A DNA stretch of 64,000 nt from CAZBWS01 sp964495705. GTDB lineage: Bacteria > Pseudomonadota > Gammaproteobacteria > HTCC5015. Within the stretch, counting starts at the first letter, position 1; each line of letters opens with the position of its first letter. Both the position numbers and the translations under genes were made by a program. The notes below the pieces were generated by a model. It had not been told where the DNA came from and did not search any database. It saw only the letters and a list, made by a program, of their open reading frames with translations. The stretch spans positions 1-64,000 of the forward strand of contig CAZBWS010000004.1 in NCBI GenBank assembly GCA_964495705.1, written 5' to 3'. Of the stretch, positions 8,291 to 16,072 are shown piece after piece.

Positions 8291-9196
8291 ATGACTATTA
8301 TCGTTGCATTATTGTTAATTTATTTTTTTAGTATCGTGATTGTGCGTTTGCGCAACAGTGTACGTTTTGACCTAAAGCGCCAGCTGAGTGATTTTTCTAC
8401 TTTTATGGTGAGTTTTAATATCCCTGCCTATATGCTGTCAAAAGTGCCTTTGACACATCGCATTGATAAGCAGCACTTTGCAGGCATAGATATTTTAGAA
8501 GATAACTGGGAAGTGATTCGCGAAGAAGCTTTGGCACTTTATGAAAATGGTCATATTGCTGTTAAGGATGACTTGCCCGCCAGTAGTTTTTACAAAGATG
8601 GTCGCTGGACGAGTTTTTATTTAAAGCTCTATGATCACGATATACCTTCGGCCAAGCAGCTGGCACCCAAAACCATGGAGTTAATCGAGCAAGTGCCAGG
8701 TATGCATATCGCCTTATTTGCCTGCTTAAATCCGGGTAAAAAAATCAACAACCACCATGACCCTTTCTCTTATACGCTGCGCTACTCCCTCGGTTTAAGC
8801 ACGCCTAATTCGGACGAGTGCGGCTTGATAGTCAATGGCGATGATTACAAATGGAAGGATGGCGATAGTATCATTTTTGATGAAACCTATTTACACAACG
8901 CCTATAACAACACCGATACTCCGCGCATAATTCTTATGACAGATATTGATCGTCCCCTAGAATGGGCTTGGGTACAAAAATTTTACTATGCCTTTGGGCG
9001 CTTCTTTAACGGCTTATTCTATATGGATAATTTAGATCCCAGTAAGTCAGGAGTGGGTAATAAGCTAGGTAAGGGTTTAAACAGCTACAAAGCACTGCTT
9101 AAACGTTTTAAACACTGGAACAAGCCCTTATATACAGCGAGTAAATTATTGGTTGTTGGTTTGGTTCTTTACTGGCTGGCCTCAGCTGTCTTATAG
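8291..9196 (+). CDS. LpxO-like aspartyl/asparaginyl beta-hydroxylase family protein
   Basis: A 301-residue Fe(II)/2-oxoglutarate dioxygenase of the Asp/Asn beta-hydroxylase family. It matches LpxO (lipid A secondary acyl 2-hydroxylase, about 300 residues) in length and layout. It has an N-terminal membrane helix (IIVALLLIYFFSIVIV), the DNWEVIREEALAL segment, and metal/2OG motifs HHDPFSYTLRYSLGL and FDETYLHNAYN followed by RIILMTDIDRP. A second hydrophobic helix sits at the C-terminus. ATG 8291 gives the LpxO-like N-terminus; an upstream in-frame start at 8246 would run into the preceding gene. Activity on lipid A is inferred. Confidence 0.85.
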   Translation: MTIIVALLLIYFFSIVIVRLRNSVRFDLKRQLSDFSTFMVSFNIPAYMLSKVPLTHRIDKQHFAGIDILEDNWEVIREEALALYENGHIAVKDDLPASSFYKDGRWTSFYLKLYDHDIPSAKQLAPKTMELIEQVPGMHIALFACLNPGKKINNHHDPFSYTLRYSLGLSTPNSDECGLIVNGDDYKWKDGDSIIFDETYLHNAYNNTDTPRIILMTDIDRPLEWAWVQKFYYAFGRFFNGLFYMDNLDPSKSGVGNKLGKGLNSYKALLKRFKHWNKPLYTASKLLVVGLVLYWLASAVL

Positions 9197-9203
9197 GTGA
9201 CGT

Positions 9204-9482
9204 ATGTTTGTATTTTCTTGTAGTGCCGAAACTAAAGTTGACCGTGAAGATATAAAGCAGGGCGAGCGCGCTCCTTTTATGGTCTACATCAATTATGCAG
9301 ACCTATTTGGTGCAGAACAGCTGTGCCAGATGTATTTAATGCGTGAAGGCTTTACCAATATTGAGTTGGAAAAGCGTAAGTATATTCAAGCGGCGACGGT
9401 GGAAAAACTGAAGTTTAAGGAAAAGGATGTGCAGGTGGCGGTTAAGGAAGGGTTTTTTGTGCGGATGTTTGAGGGGGAGTAG
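9204..9482 (+). CDS. Unrecognised 92-residue protein
   Basis: Seven bases after the lpxO-like gene, with GGTGA upstream of ATG 9204. Sequence features: a short N-terminal hydrophobic stretch with one Cys (MFVFSCSAETK), an amphipathic middle (FGAEQLCQMYLMREGFTNIELEKRKYI) and a charged C-terminus. No family recognised. It is probably the last gene of the scpA to lpxO-like run, because spacing widens and composition drops to AT-rich afterwards. Confidence 0.55.
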   Translation: MFVFSCSAETKVDREDIKQGERAPFMVYINYADLFGAEQLCQMYLMREGFTNIELEKRKYIQAATVEKLKFKEKDVQVAVKEGFFVRMFEGE

Positions 9483-9578
9483 GGTATCTTGCTTGTTAGC
9501 ATTGGAAAATCAGATTTTTCTGATTGAATGTTTTGGGGGGAGAGTGATCTAATCGCGCTTTTATATTTGGTAGGTAAG

Positions 9579-10415
9579 ATGAAAAAGTATTTTCTTTTAG
9601 TTTTTTTGTTAGTTGCTGTTAGTGGGTGTGCATCACTTACTACTAAGTCTGTCTCAAGTTTGAAAAAATATAAGGACAAGCCTGTTAGCGAATTTATACA
9701 TAATAGGTATATCACTAAGCATGATACTTTTTTAGTAGGTTCGCTTTTTAAAGGGCTAGATTTTGTTGGGGATAAAGTTCAAAAAATTAAGCCAAAAAAT
9801 AACGAGATAGATGAAGCGAATTTTTTTAAGAAATTTAGTATTTTTGAAGCAAACTATAATCTTTCAAATTACTCGTTGTTGACTCAGCCAAAGAGGGAGT
9901 TAAGTAACTTGTGTACTGTTAAGGGTGGCGAGTTGAAAGTAAGAAGTTCTTTCAATATTAATATTCCTAGCATAGGTTTAAATGAACGGTTTGGAAGTCG
10001 ATTCAAGAGTTTGGCTGCCGAGTATAAAGGAGCTGAAGAGTCAGCTCAGAAATTTAATAAGCAAGGTAATAGAATTCATGTTACAGATGGTTTGTCTATT
10101 CCTGTATTTACGACTACTGATGAAATTAGAAGTACGATTTTGAGTGAAATGGGTAAGCTTCAGCAGTTTAATGAACTAAGGAAATCATCAAATATACAAG
10201 TAGCATTGTCTAATGATATGGGAGTCGCTGGAGAGCGGGCATTTGATATGGCAATACAAGAGCAGGCCTTTGGGGTCTTTGCTTGCGAAGGTGTGAATGG
10301 GGAGAAATGGAAAGTTAGTATTACTCCGTTATGGAATAGGGTAAAGCAACAACAGATGGTTAATAGCGCTATGTTGCAAATATTATCCGATGATAAAATT
10401 CAGATGAGTAATTAA
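9579..10415 (+). CDS. Hypothetical lipoprotein, AT-rich
   Basis: A 278-residue protein with a clear lipoprotein signal (MKKYFLLVFLLVAVSGC, lipobox VSGC at residue 17). ATG 9579 is chosen because it begins the signal peptide and has AGGTAAG just upstream; the longer in-frame reading from 9528 would put a stretch of unlikely residues ahead of it. The mature part shows no motif I recognise. It has two Cys (in SNLCTVKGG and GVFACEGVNG) that could form a disulfide. The DNA is clearly more AT-rich than flanking genes, which may indicate recent acquisition. Confidence 0.7.
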   Translation: MKKYFLLVFLLVAVSGCASLTTKSVSSLKKYKDKPVSEFIHNRYITKHDTFLVGSLFKGLDFVGDKVQKIKPKNNEIDEANFFKKFSIFEANYNLSNYSLLTQPKRELSNLCTVKGGELKVRSSFNINIPSIGLNERFGSRFKSLAAEYKGAEESAQKFNKQGNRIHVTDGLSIPVFTTTDEIRSTILSEMGKLQQFNELRKSSNIQVALSNDMGVAGERAFDMAIQEQAFGVFACEGVNGEKWKVSITPLWNRVKQQQMVNSAMLQILSDDKIQMSN

Positions 10416-10434
10416 AAGAAATAGTGCCGTAGTT

Positions 10435-10459
10435 TGGGTTAGGGATGACTCCTAACCCA
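10435..10459. terminator. Hairpin between convergent genes
   Basis: Perfect 9-bp stem TGGGTTAGG / CCTAACCCA with a 7-base loop, between the lipoprotein gene (+) and the hydrolase gene (-). The flanking T-tracts are weak. Confidence 0.6.
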
Positions 10460-10480
10460 GTTTATATGAAATATTTTCAC

Positions 10481-11272
10481 CTATGTGGATACCCCCAAAA
10501 CCATCTCTTTTATAAGCCCTGCCACAAACTCCGGCTCCTGTAACGGAAGCATATGCCCCCCAGTCACAGTCCTACAATCCATCTTATGCAGCTTAGCCAG
10601 GCGTTGAGCAAAATAAGGCCGTATCACCCCATCCTCAAAACGTATCAATGTCCCTGGTACTACCAGTGGCTTGCGCTTAAATTCCATATTATCCGGCACG
10701 GTACGAAAGGCGGCGCATTCAGCATCTACGGAATAGTGTAGGTGTAGCTTTCCATCTTCTCTGGTTTTGGTTGCTGCATTGATATAGTCCCAAATCGCCT
10801 CTTCATTAAAGCCCTTAAACAAGCCCTTGGGGGCGAGGTTGTCATAGCAGGCTTGTCTGTTGTCCCACTGGGTTTTACGGTACTGGGTTTTTCCTGCAGG
10901 AGTCATTTTGTCCATATAGCCGGTTTTCTTGGCCAGATAAAACGCCAGGCTGCCATAGCTCATGGCCAGAGGAGGGTCGAGCATAATGATCTGGGAGAAT
11001 AGCTCTGGGCGTTGGTAGGCGGCTAAAAATGTCGCAATGCCGCCCATGCTATGACCCACACCAATCACGGGCTCAGTTGCATGTTGTTTCAAGTAGGCAA
11101 CCAACTCTTGCGCCAAATTACTCCAGTTGTCATTGATCGGGTAGATGGGGTTGTGGCCCATTTTTTCTAAGGCAATGATGTTGAAGTCGCTTTCTAGCTG
11201 TGCGAAAAGCTGTTTATAGCTACCCGCAGGAAAGCCATTGGCGTGGGCGAAGTGGAGTGTAGGTTTAGGCAT
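10481..11272 (-). CDS. Alpha/beta hydrolase
   Basis: A 263-residue cytoplasmic alpha/beta hydrolase. The oxyanion region is HFAHANGFPAGSY, the nucleophile elbow is GHSMGG (Ser about residue 74), and the catalytic His is probably in TGGHMLPLQEPE near the C-terminus. Family members are esterases, lipases or C-C hydrolases; the substrate cannot be read from the sequence. It is the last gene of the minus-strand group, separated from the OmpA-barrel gene by a pair of inverted uptake-like motifs. Confidence 0.85.
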   Translation of the reverse strand: MPKPTLHFAHANGFPAGSYKQLFAQLESDFNIIALEKMGHNPIYPINDNWSNLAQELVAYLKQHATEPVIGVGHSMGGIATFLAAYQRPELFSQIIMLDPPLAMSYGSLAFYLAKKTGYMDKMTPAGKTQYRKTQWDNRQACYDNLAPKGLFKGFNEEAIWDYINAATKTREDGKLHLHYSVDAECAAFRTVPDNMEFKRKPLVVPGTLIRFEDGVIRPYFAQRLAKLHKMDCRTVTGGHMLPLQEPEFVAGLIKEMVLGVST

Positions 11273-11283
11273 ATGGATTGTTG

Positions 11284-11314
11284 ATGCGGATAGGCTTCAG
11301 CAGCCTATCCGCAT
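11284..11314. repeat. Inverted pair of uptake-like motifs (copies 3 and 4), hairpin
   Basis: Copy 3 is 11284-11293 on the plus strand; copy 4 is 11305-11314 on the minus strand. Together they make a perfect 13-bp stem (ATGCGGATAGGCT at 11284-11296, its complement at 11302-11314) with a 5-base loop, just downstream of the OmpA-barrel stop. The layout equals the paired uptake-sequence terminators of Neisseria and Haemophilus. No T-tract follows. Confidence 0.85.
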
Positions 11315-11319
11315 AGAAT

Positions 11320-13074
11320 TTAAAAAAAGTAATCCAGCTGTGCCTGAATATAGCTGTCCTTCTCTAGCTGTAAGACCACGGTGTCACGGCTGTCGACCGC
11401 CGTAAAGATGCGGCTTTCTACAGTCAACTTCAGGTGATCGCTAAGGCGCGTACTGCCTTCTAGGCTAAGACTGGTGGTGTTGTAATCTAGGTCTTGAGAT
11501 AAGCCGATAAGTACTTCGGTGGAGGCTGCATCGTTCATGGCCCAGCGCGTACCCAACAGAATATCATTTTGGAAGGTCGTGAGGGTGGGGTCTTTTCGAT
11601 CGTCAAAGTTCCACTCGGTAATTAAGCCGAGGTCTATGCCTTTTTCCATAAAGTCGACGAGGGTGACTTCAAAGCCAGTGGCAAGAGCTGTGTAGCGTTG
11701 ACGACTAAAACTAGGTGCAAGAGGGTTGCCATTGTATTTGATTTTACCTTCACGGCTAATGATTTCAGTCTTGAGCAACCAGCCATCAATGCTGGCCTGT
11801 AGATCTAGGCCGGTTTGATTGATGATGGCGTAGTGTGGCGCTAGCCCTGTTGGATTAAAGCCGGTAACTTGTGGTCCGACAGGTGTGTTTGTGACTATGG
11901 GACTGCCTAATACCTGCAGTACGGGATCTCGACTGGTTCCCCAAAAATGCGATAGGCCTATATCAAATACATCAATGCTATGCGTCCAACGCACCGCACC
12001 ATCAATATGTTGTTCATTATTCCTAGCTTCATAGCTTACATTGTCGGTATCAACGATGAGCTCGGGGCGTAAGCGCCCACCCGCACCAGCAAAGGTTCGT
12101 TCGCGAAAGCCTGGCAATACAAAGACATCAAATACTCCATAGTCTTGCCATTGTAGTAAGGTTAAATTGATCAGGGGTTGCCCTAGCTTGTCCTCACCGT
12201 CGATGTTTTCCACGCTGTCAGTTTGGTTGATGATGTCAACCAAATGCTGGCCTTCAGTCACTCCCCAAAAAACTTTGCTGATGCCTGCTTTTATTTCCCA
12301 GCCATCGCCCACCTTAAGGTAGCTCAGTTCACGTACATCAGCATTGCTGCGCTCGGTGTCTGCACTGTCGATACGCGCATGTAAGTTGAAGCTGATGGAG
12401 TCTGAACTGTCGGGGATGGCGTAGTAAAATTCAGGTGCAATGACCACCGAGGCACTGTCGCGATCTTGCTGTGGGAAGGCTGCATCTTCAAAAAAGAGGC
12501 GTGCTTCTATGCCCGCACTGCCGCGCATTTCAACATTGTTTGAATTGCTTGAAATAACAGTTTGAGCTTTTGGTGGCTCAATGAATTTATAGCTGGGTTT
12601 TTGGTAACGTATATTAGTTTCAGCGCGGCGATTTTTGTTTTTATTCGCAGGGCTGTTGTTTGGGAATAGCGGCTTAGTAGCACCCAGGCTGCGAGCGATG
12701 TATTGGATGTCGGAGCGTTTAAGGCGGTCTTGTATAGCTTTAATTGTATTTTCTGCACGTAGTTTAGATAGAGCAAAGTTTGACCCCCACTTGTCTTGCG
12801 AAGCTTTGCCCAGCTGAACGTTGTCTGAGTGAGCGATAATTTCGATACTGAGCTGGTAAGTTTCGGCTAGTGAATCTAGCTTACTTTCAAGCTTTTCAAA
12901 ATACCCAATTGGAAAGCTTGGGCTAACTTTGTCTGGCTCATTGAAGCGAATATGCGGTAAAGCATCGTTAAAAACGGTGTCTTCATAACTAGATAAATAG
13001 CGGTTATTGTTATCTGCATAACTAAGGTTCGCTAGCAAAATGCCAAAACAGATGATAGGTAGGTTTTTAAACAT
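11320..13074 (-). CDS. Outer-membrane beta-barrel protein with N-terminal OmpA-like domain
   Basis: A 584-residue secreted protein with a signal peptide (NLPIICFGILLANLSYA). Residues about 40-155 form an OmpA/MotB-type peptidoglycan-binding domain (IEIIAHSDN ... LSKLRAENTIKAIQDRL ... SLGATKP ... NRRAETNIRY). The remaining roughly 400 residues are beta-strand-rich, with alternating aromatic patterns and a C-terminal ending YIQAQLDYFF, typical of a barrel recognised by the BAM complex. In classical OmpA the barrel comes first; here the order is reversed. It is the neighbour of a LolA-like gene and TetR regulator, an arrangement often linked to envelope stress or export. Confidence 0.8.
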   Translation of the reverse strand: MFKNLPIICFGILLANLSYADNNNRYLSSYEDTVFNDALPHIRFNEPDKVSPSFPIGYFEKLESKLDSLAETYQLSIEIIAHSDNVQLGKASQDKWGSNFALSKLRAENTIKAIQDRLKRSDIQYIARSLGATKPLFPNNSPANKNKNRRAETNIRYQKPSYKFIEPPKAQTVISSNSNNVEMRGSAGIEARLFFEDAAFPQQDRDSASVVIAPEFYYAIPDSSDSISFNLHARIDSADTERSNADVRELSYLKVGDGWEIKAGISKVFWGVTEGQHLVDIINQTDSVENIDGEDKLGQPLINLTLLQWQDYGVFDVFVLPGFRERTFAGAGGRLRPELIVDTDNVSYEARNNEQHIDGAVRWTHSIDVFDIGLSHFWGTSRDPVLQVLGSPIVTNTPVGPQVTGFNPTGLAPHYAIINQTGLDLQASIDGWLLKTEIISREGKIKYNGNPLAPSFSRQRYTALATGFEVTLVDFMEKGIDLGLITEWNFDDRKDPTLTTFQNDILLGTRWAMNDAASTEVLIGLSQDLDYNTTSLSLEGSTRLSDHLKLTVESRIFTAVDSRDTVVLQLEKDSYIQAQLDYFF

Positions 13075-13143
13075 GGTGTTCTCAGTGATTACTTTACACT
13101 AAAGGTGCTCGAGTATGGCTTACCCAAGCCCCTTAATTGTAGG

Positions 13144-14111
13144 TTAGCGTATGCGTTTTAGGGCATTGCTAATAAAATCGTTGGCTTTGACCGAAGGGTC
13201 TTNNNNNNNNNNNNNNNNNNNNNNNNNNNNNNNNNNNNNNNNNNNNNNNNNNNNNNNNNNNNNNNNNNNNNNNNNNNNNNNNNNNNNNNNNNNNNNNNNN
13301 NNCGTATGCGTTTTAGGGCATTGCTAATAAAATCGTTGGCTTTGACCGAAGGGTCTTCAAATACATAGTCAACAAACAAAAGCTCTGTGGCCTTTTTGGT
13401 TTGGTGGTTCTGCATAAACATGCGGTGAGGGCGCCAGTACTGGCCTTTAAACTGTTTGAAGTCTGATGACTCTAATGTTTTTAGCAATGACTTTTTACGG
13501 TCATAGTACTCTACCTTCATGCTGCGCAGATGCTCTTTATCTAGCCATGCAATTTGCTTGGTATAACCCGAATGCTTGTATTGTGGAATGCGTTCAATTT
13601 TATAAACGTCTACACCATTAAGTTGTTCTTCACCTAATAATGTATAGCTATATTTTTCGATCTCTTGTGAGCCTAGGTCTTCAAAGGCAAACTCTGAGCC
13701 CATGAATGGCCCCGATTTGTTTTTTGAAGAAATGCGCTTTACACGCTTTAGTGCGGGTAGGTATAGCCATTGATCATCTGGGTCTAGGCCGTGGCTATGG
13801 GTTAGCATGGCAGTACCTTTTACATCCGCAGGCTCATCAAAGATAGATAGGCTTTTATCACCTTGATCTAATTGCTCAAGGGTTTTACTGCGTAGGTTAC
13901 GTACGCTTTTTTTGCCTTTTCGATTGATCAAGGTCATCTTCATTCCAGCGGAGTTGCTGACAAAACCTGTGTCGCGCTTATCGGATTCTGTGATAATAGC
14001 TAGTCCCGCTTCCTGTGGGCTAAGTCCATCTACATTTACAGAGGCCATACTGATGCTGCTAATAAGTGCGCCTGCGCTAAGTAGGCCTAATGTAATGATG
14101 CTGCTTTTCAT
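13144..14111 (-). CDS. LolA-like outer-membrane lipoprotein-sorting family protein (split by assembly gap)
   Basis: A secreted protein (signal peptide IITLGLLSAGALISSISMASV) of the LolA-like lipoprotein-sorting superfamily often found beside RND exporters. Motifs: MKMTLINRKGKKSVRNLRSK, DDQWLYLPALKRVKRISSKNKSGPFMGSEFAFED, QIAWLDKEHL, GQYWRPHRMFMQN. The 100-N gap lies inside the gene. The 55 bases on either side of the gap are identical. Removing the gap and one copy (155 bases) restores an 813-base gene of 270 residues ending NALKRIR, with stop at 13144-13146. Reading straight through the Ns gives a false, out-of-frame end. It overlaps the TetR stop by 4 bases (ATGA). Confidence 0.8.
13148..13202. 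repeat. 55-base direct repeat, left copy (assembly artefact)
   Basis: Identical to 13303-13357 and abutting the run of Ns; most simply a contig-end overlap left unmerged. Confidence 0.9.
13203..13302. other. Assembly gap of exactly 100 N
   Basis: Standard fixed-length scaffold gap of unknown true size, flanked by identical 55-base ends. No biological content can be read here. Confidence 0.98.
13303..13357. repeat. 55-base direct repeat, right copy (assembly artefact)
   Basis: Second copy of 13148-13202 at the other edge of the gap. Confidence 0.9.
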
Positions 14112-14851
14112 ATATTTATTCCTGTTGATGTTAACTGTGTCAGCTCAGCGGCAAAAATGCTGTTGAGAATATCTTGTCGGCTGCTTTCGTAATCCCACTC
14201 ACTGCTGAGCGGTTGCCAGTTGTAACCGTCAAACATATGACGGGCGTGAATGTGTGCGGTCTGTAAGGGGTTGTGAATGCCCAGTTCGTCTAAGGGAATG
14301 TCGGAGAACTGTAGTGAGGCCGTACCAAAAGCCATTGACCAGCAACCAAAGACGAGTTGTTCTGGGCTGACTTCACGTAGCGTTAATTCACCAAGTGCCA
14401 ATGCTTCAACAACCACTGAAGCAGAGCAGGCAATACCGTGATTTTCTAAGCGTGAAATTTTACTTAATTGCTCGTTGCAAAGCTTTTCACGAATCGAGAC
14501 GTTTTTTAGAATTTGAAAGTCTTTAAAATCTTCGGGATAGAGTTTAACAAATAGCTCATAGGCTACCATGACGGCAAGCATTTTCTCACGACTGCGACCA
14601 GGATACTGCAAGGCGCGATCAAATAAGTCGACCATGCGTTGTAAATTGCGAATGGCCAGCTCAGCCAGAATTGCTTCCTTATTTTGGTAATCCGAATAAA
14701 TTGTGCCTCTGGCACAGCCTAGAGCCTGGGCAATTTTATTCATATTTAAACCACTATAGCCCTGACTGCGAATAATCGTACAGGCAGCTTCAAGTATCAG
14801 CGGCTTGCGCTGTTGTATTTCTAGCTGTTTAGGGCTGAGCTTCTCGTTCAT
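14108..14851 (-). CDS. TetR/AcrR family transcriptional regulator
   Basis: A 247-residue regulator. The N-terminal TetR helix-turn-helix is clear: KPLILEAACTIIRSQGYSGLNMNKIAQALGCARGTIYSDYQNKEAILAELA (residues about 16-65). The C-terminal ligand domain is not assignable to a known inducer. It is first in a minus-strand operon with the LolA-like gene (4-base ATGA overlap) and probably the OmpA-barrel gene. A palindrome in the upstream region shared with truD (14876-14898) is a likely operator, so the gene is probably autoregulated. Confidence 0.92.
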   Translation of the reverse strand: MNEKLSPKQLEIQQRKPLILEAACTIIRSQGYSGLNMNKIAQALGCARGTIYSDYQNKEAILAELAIRNLQRMVDLFDRALQYPGRSREKMLAVMVAYELFVKLYPEDFKDFQILKNVSIREKLCNEQLSKISRLENHGIACSASVVVEALALGELTLREVSPEQLVFGCWSMAFGTASLQFSDIPLDELGIHNPLQTAHIHARHMFDGYNWQPLSSEWDYESSRQDILNSIFAAELTQLTSTGINI

Positions 14852-14875
14852 GATGCTACTATAGGTTTTTTGATG

Positions 14876-14898
14876 TTTTTTGACAATACGTCAAAAAA
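14876..14898. promoter_or_regulatory. Candidate TetR operator palindrome
   Basis: Perfect inverted repeat with arms TTTTTTGAC (14876-14884) and GTCAAAAAA (14890-14898) around a 5-base spacer. It lies 25-47 bases upstream of the TetR start in the divergent tetR/truD intergenic region. Confidence 0.6.
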
Positions 14899-14963
14899 TA
14901 TTTTTAGTCTAAAACACGTCATTTAGATAAGGAATTGGCGCAATAGTAAAGTTACAATGCTCC

Positions 14964-16010
14964 ATGTCAAATCAAGACCCTATCACGTCCCCGTTTAATC
15001 ATTTATCTGCATTGAGTTATTTACATGGTGCGCCAGTGGCCAATGGTTGTATTCGTGCGCAAGCGGAGGACTTTTTTGTGCAGGAAACGTTAAGTTTCAC
15101 ACCCTCAGGTGAGGGGGAGCACCTATTTTTGTATATTGAAAAGCGCGAGGCGAATACCCAGTGGGTGGCACAGCAGTTGGCCAAGCACTTTTCGGTGCGC
15201 AGTAATAGTGTTGCCTGGGCGGGTCTGAAGGACCGCAATGCCGTCACTCAGCAATGGTTTTCTGTACACCTTCCTGGTATGACGTCTCTGGAGGCTCTGC
15301 CGGTGAGCGAGCAGTTTAAAGTATTGGAACATACCTTTAATAACCGCAAATTACGTGTAGGAGCCATTGCTAATAATTTCTTCCGTCTACGTGTTACTAG
15401 TTTAAAAGCGGATGCGGATAGGCTGCAGCAGCGTCTCGATGCTATTGCGGAGCAAGGTGTGCCCAATTATTTTGGTGAACAGCGCTTTGGCCGCAATGGT
15501 AATAATTTAAATATGGCTCAGGCTTTATTAATAGATGGTAAGCGTTTCAAGAAAGCGGATCAGTCTATGGCGATCTCCGCGGCGCGCAGCTATGTGTTTA
15601 ATCAAGTGCTGGATCAACGTATTCAAGCGGGGTTATTTAATCGCGTGCAAGGCGGTGATGCATTAATGCTGGATAAAACGAAGAGCTTGTTTATTGCACA
15701 CTTGGACGAACTTGCTGAGTTGCAACAGCGCTTGGAATGTGGTGATTGTCATACTAGTGCTGTAATGCCGGGTTGCGGGGAGGGACTTGCTACTGGGGTG
15801 GCGCAAGATTGGGAGTTTGAACAACTCAAGCCTTTTGCGGATTGGTTGCAGGGGTTGGAGAAGTTGAGGGTGTCGGCATCTCGCCGTGCGGTGCGTTTAA
15901 TTCCAGAAGGCTTTAATTGGCAGCTCGACAGCGATGAATTGTTGCTTGAGTTTAGGCTGCCAACAGGGGCGTATGCTACATCCGTATTGCGTGAATTTTT
16001 GTCTTATTAG
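14964..16010 (+). CDS. truD: tRNA pseudouridine(13) synthase
   Basis: TruD makes pseudouridine 13 in tRNA-Glu. A 348-residue protein with the catalytic motif GLKDRNAVTQQWFSVH (Asp about residue 90), the N-terminal EDFFVQE segment, NYFGEQRFGRNGNNL and the C-terminal RLPTGAYATSVLREFL. In many gammaproteobacteria truD directly precedes surE; here about 5.2 kb (TRAP cluster and smr) lies between them. Codons within it include an exact uptake-like motif. A strong terminator follows. Confidence 0.96.
   Translation: MSNQDPITSPFNHLSALSYLHGAPVANGCIRAQAEDFFVQETLSFTPSGEGEHLFLYIEKREANTQWVAQQLAKHFSVRSNSVAWAGLKDRNAVTQQWFSVHLPGMTSLEALPVSEQFKVLEHTFNNRKLRVGAIANNFFRLRVTSLKADADRLQQRLDAIAEQGVPNYFGEQRFGRNGNNLNMAQALLIDGKRFKKADQSMAISAARSYVFNQVLDQRIQAGLFNRVQGGDALMLDKTKSLFIAHLDELAELQQRLECGDCHTSAVMPGCGEGLATGVAQDWEFEQLKPFADWLQGLEKLRVSASRRAVRLIPEGFNWQLDSDELLLEFRLPTGAYATSVLREFLSY
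15412..15421 (+). repeat. Uptake-like motif, copy 5 (in truD)
   Basis: Exact 10-mer, extended to ATGCGGATAGGCT, encoding part of Ala-Asp-Ala-Asp-Arg-Leu. Confidence 0.85.
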
Positions 16011-16026
16011 TATATTTTCAAGCAAT

Positions 16027-16056
16027 AAAAAAGGCGGCCAATGGCCGCCTTTTTTA
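16027..16056. terminator. Bidirectional terminator after truD
   Basis: A-tract, stem GGCGGCC / GGCCGCC (16033-16039 with 16043-16049), T-tract. Serves truD (+) and the TRAP permease gene (-). Confidence 0.9.
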
Positions 16057-16072
16057 TTTGTGTCTCTATGCT

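Noticed and set aside
13158..13302. C-terminal extension of the LolA-like protein through the N run
   Set aside because: The frame past the gap is an artefact of the unmerged 55-base overlap; the true end is at 13144.
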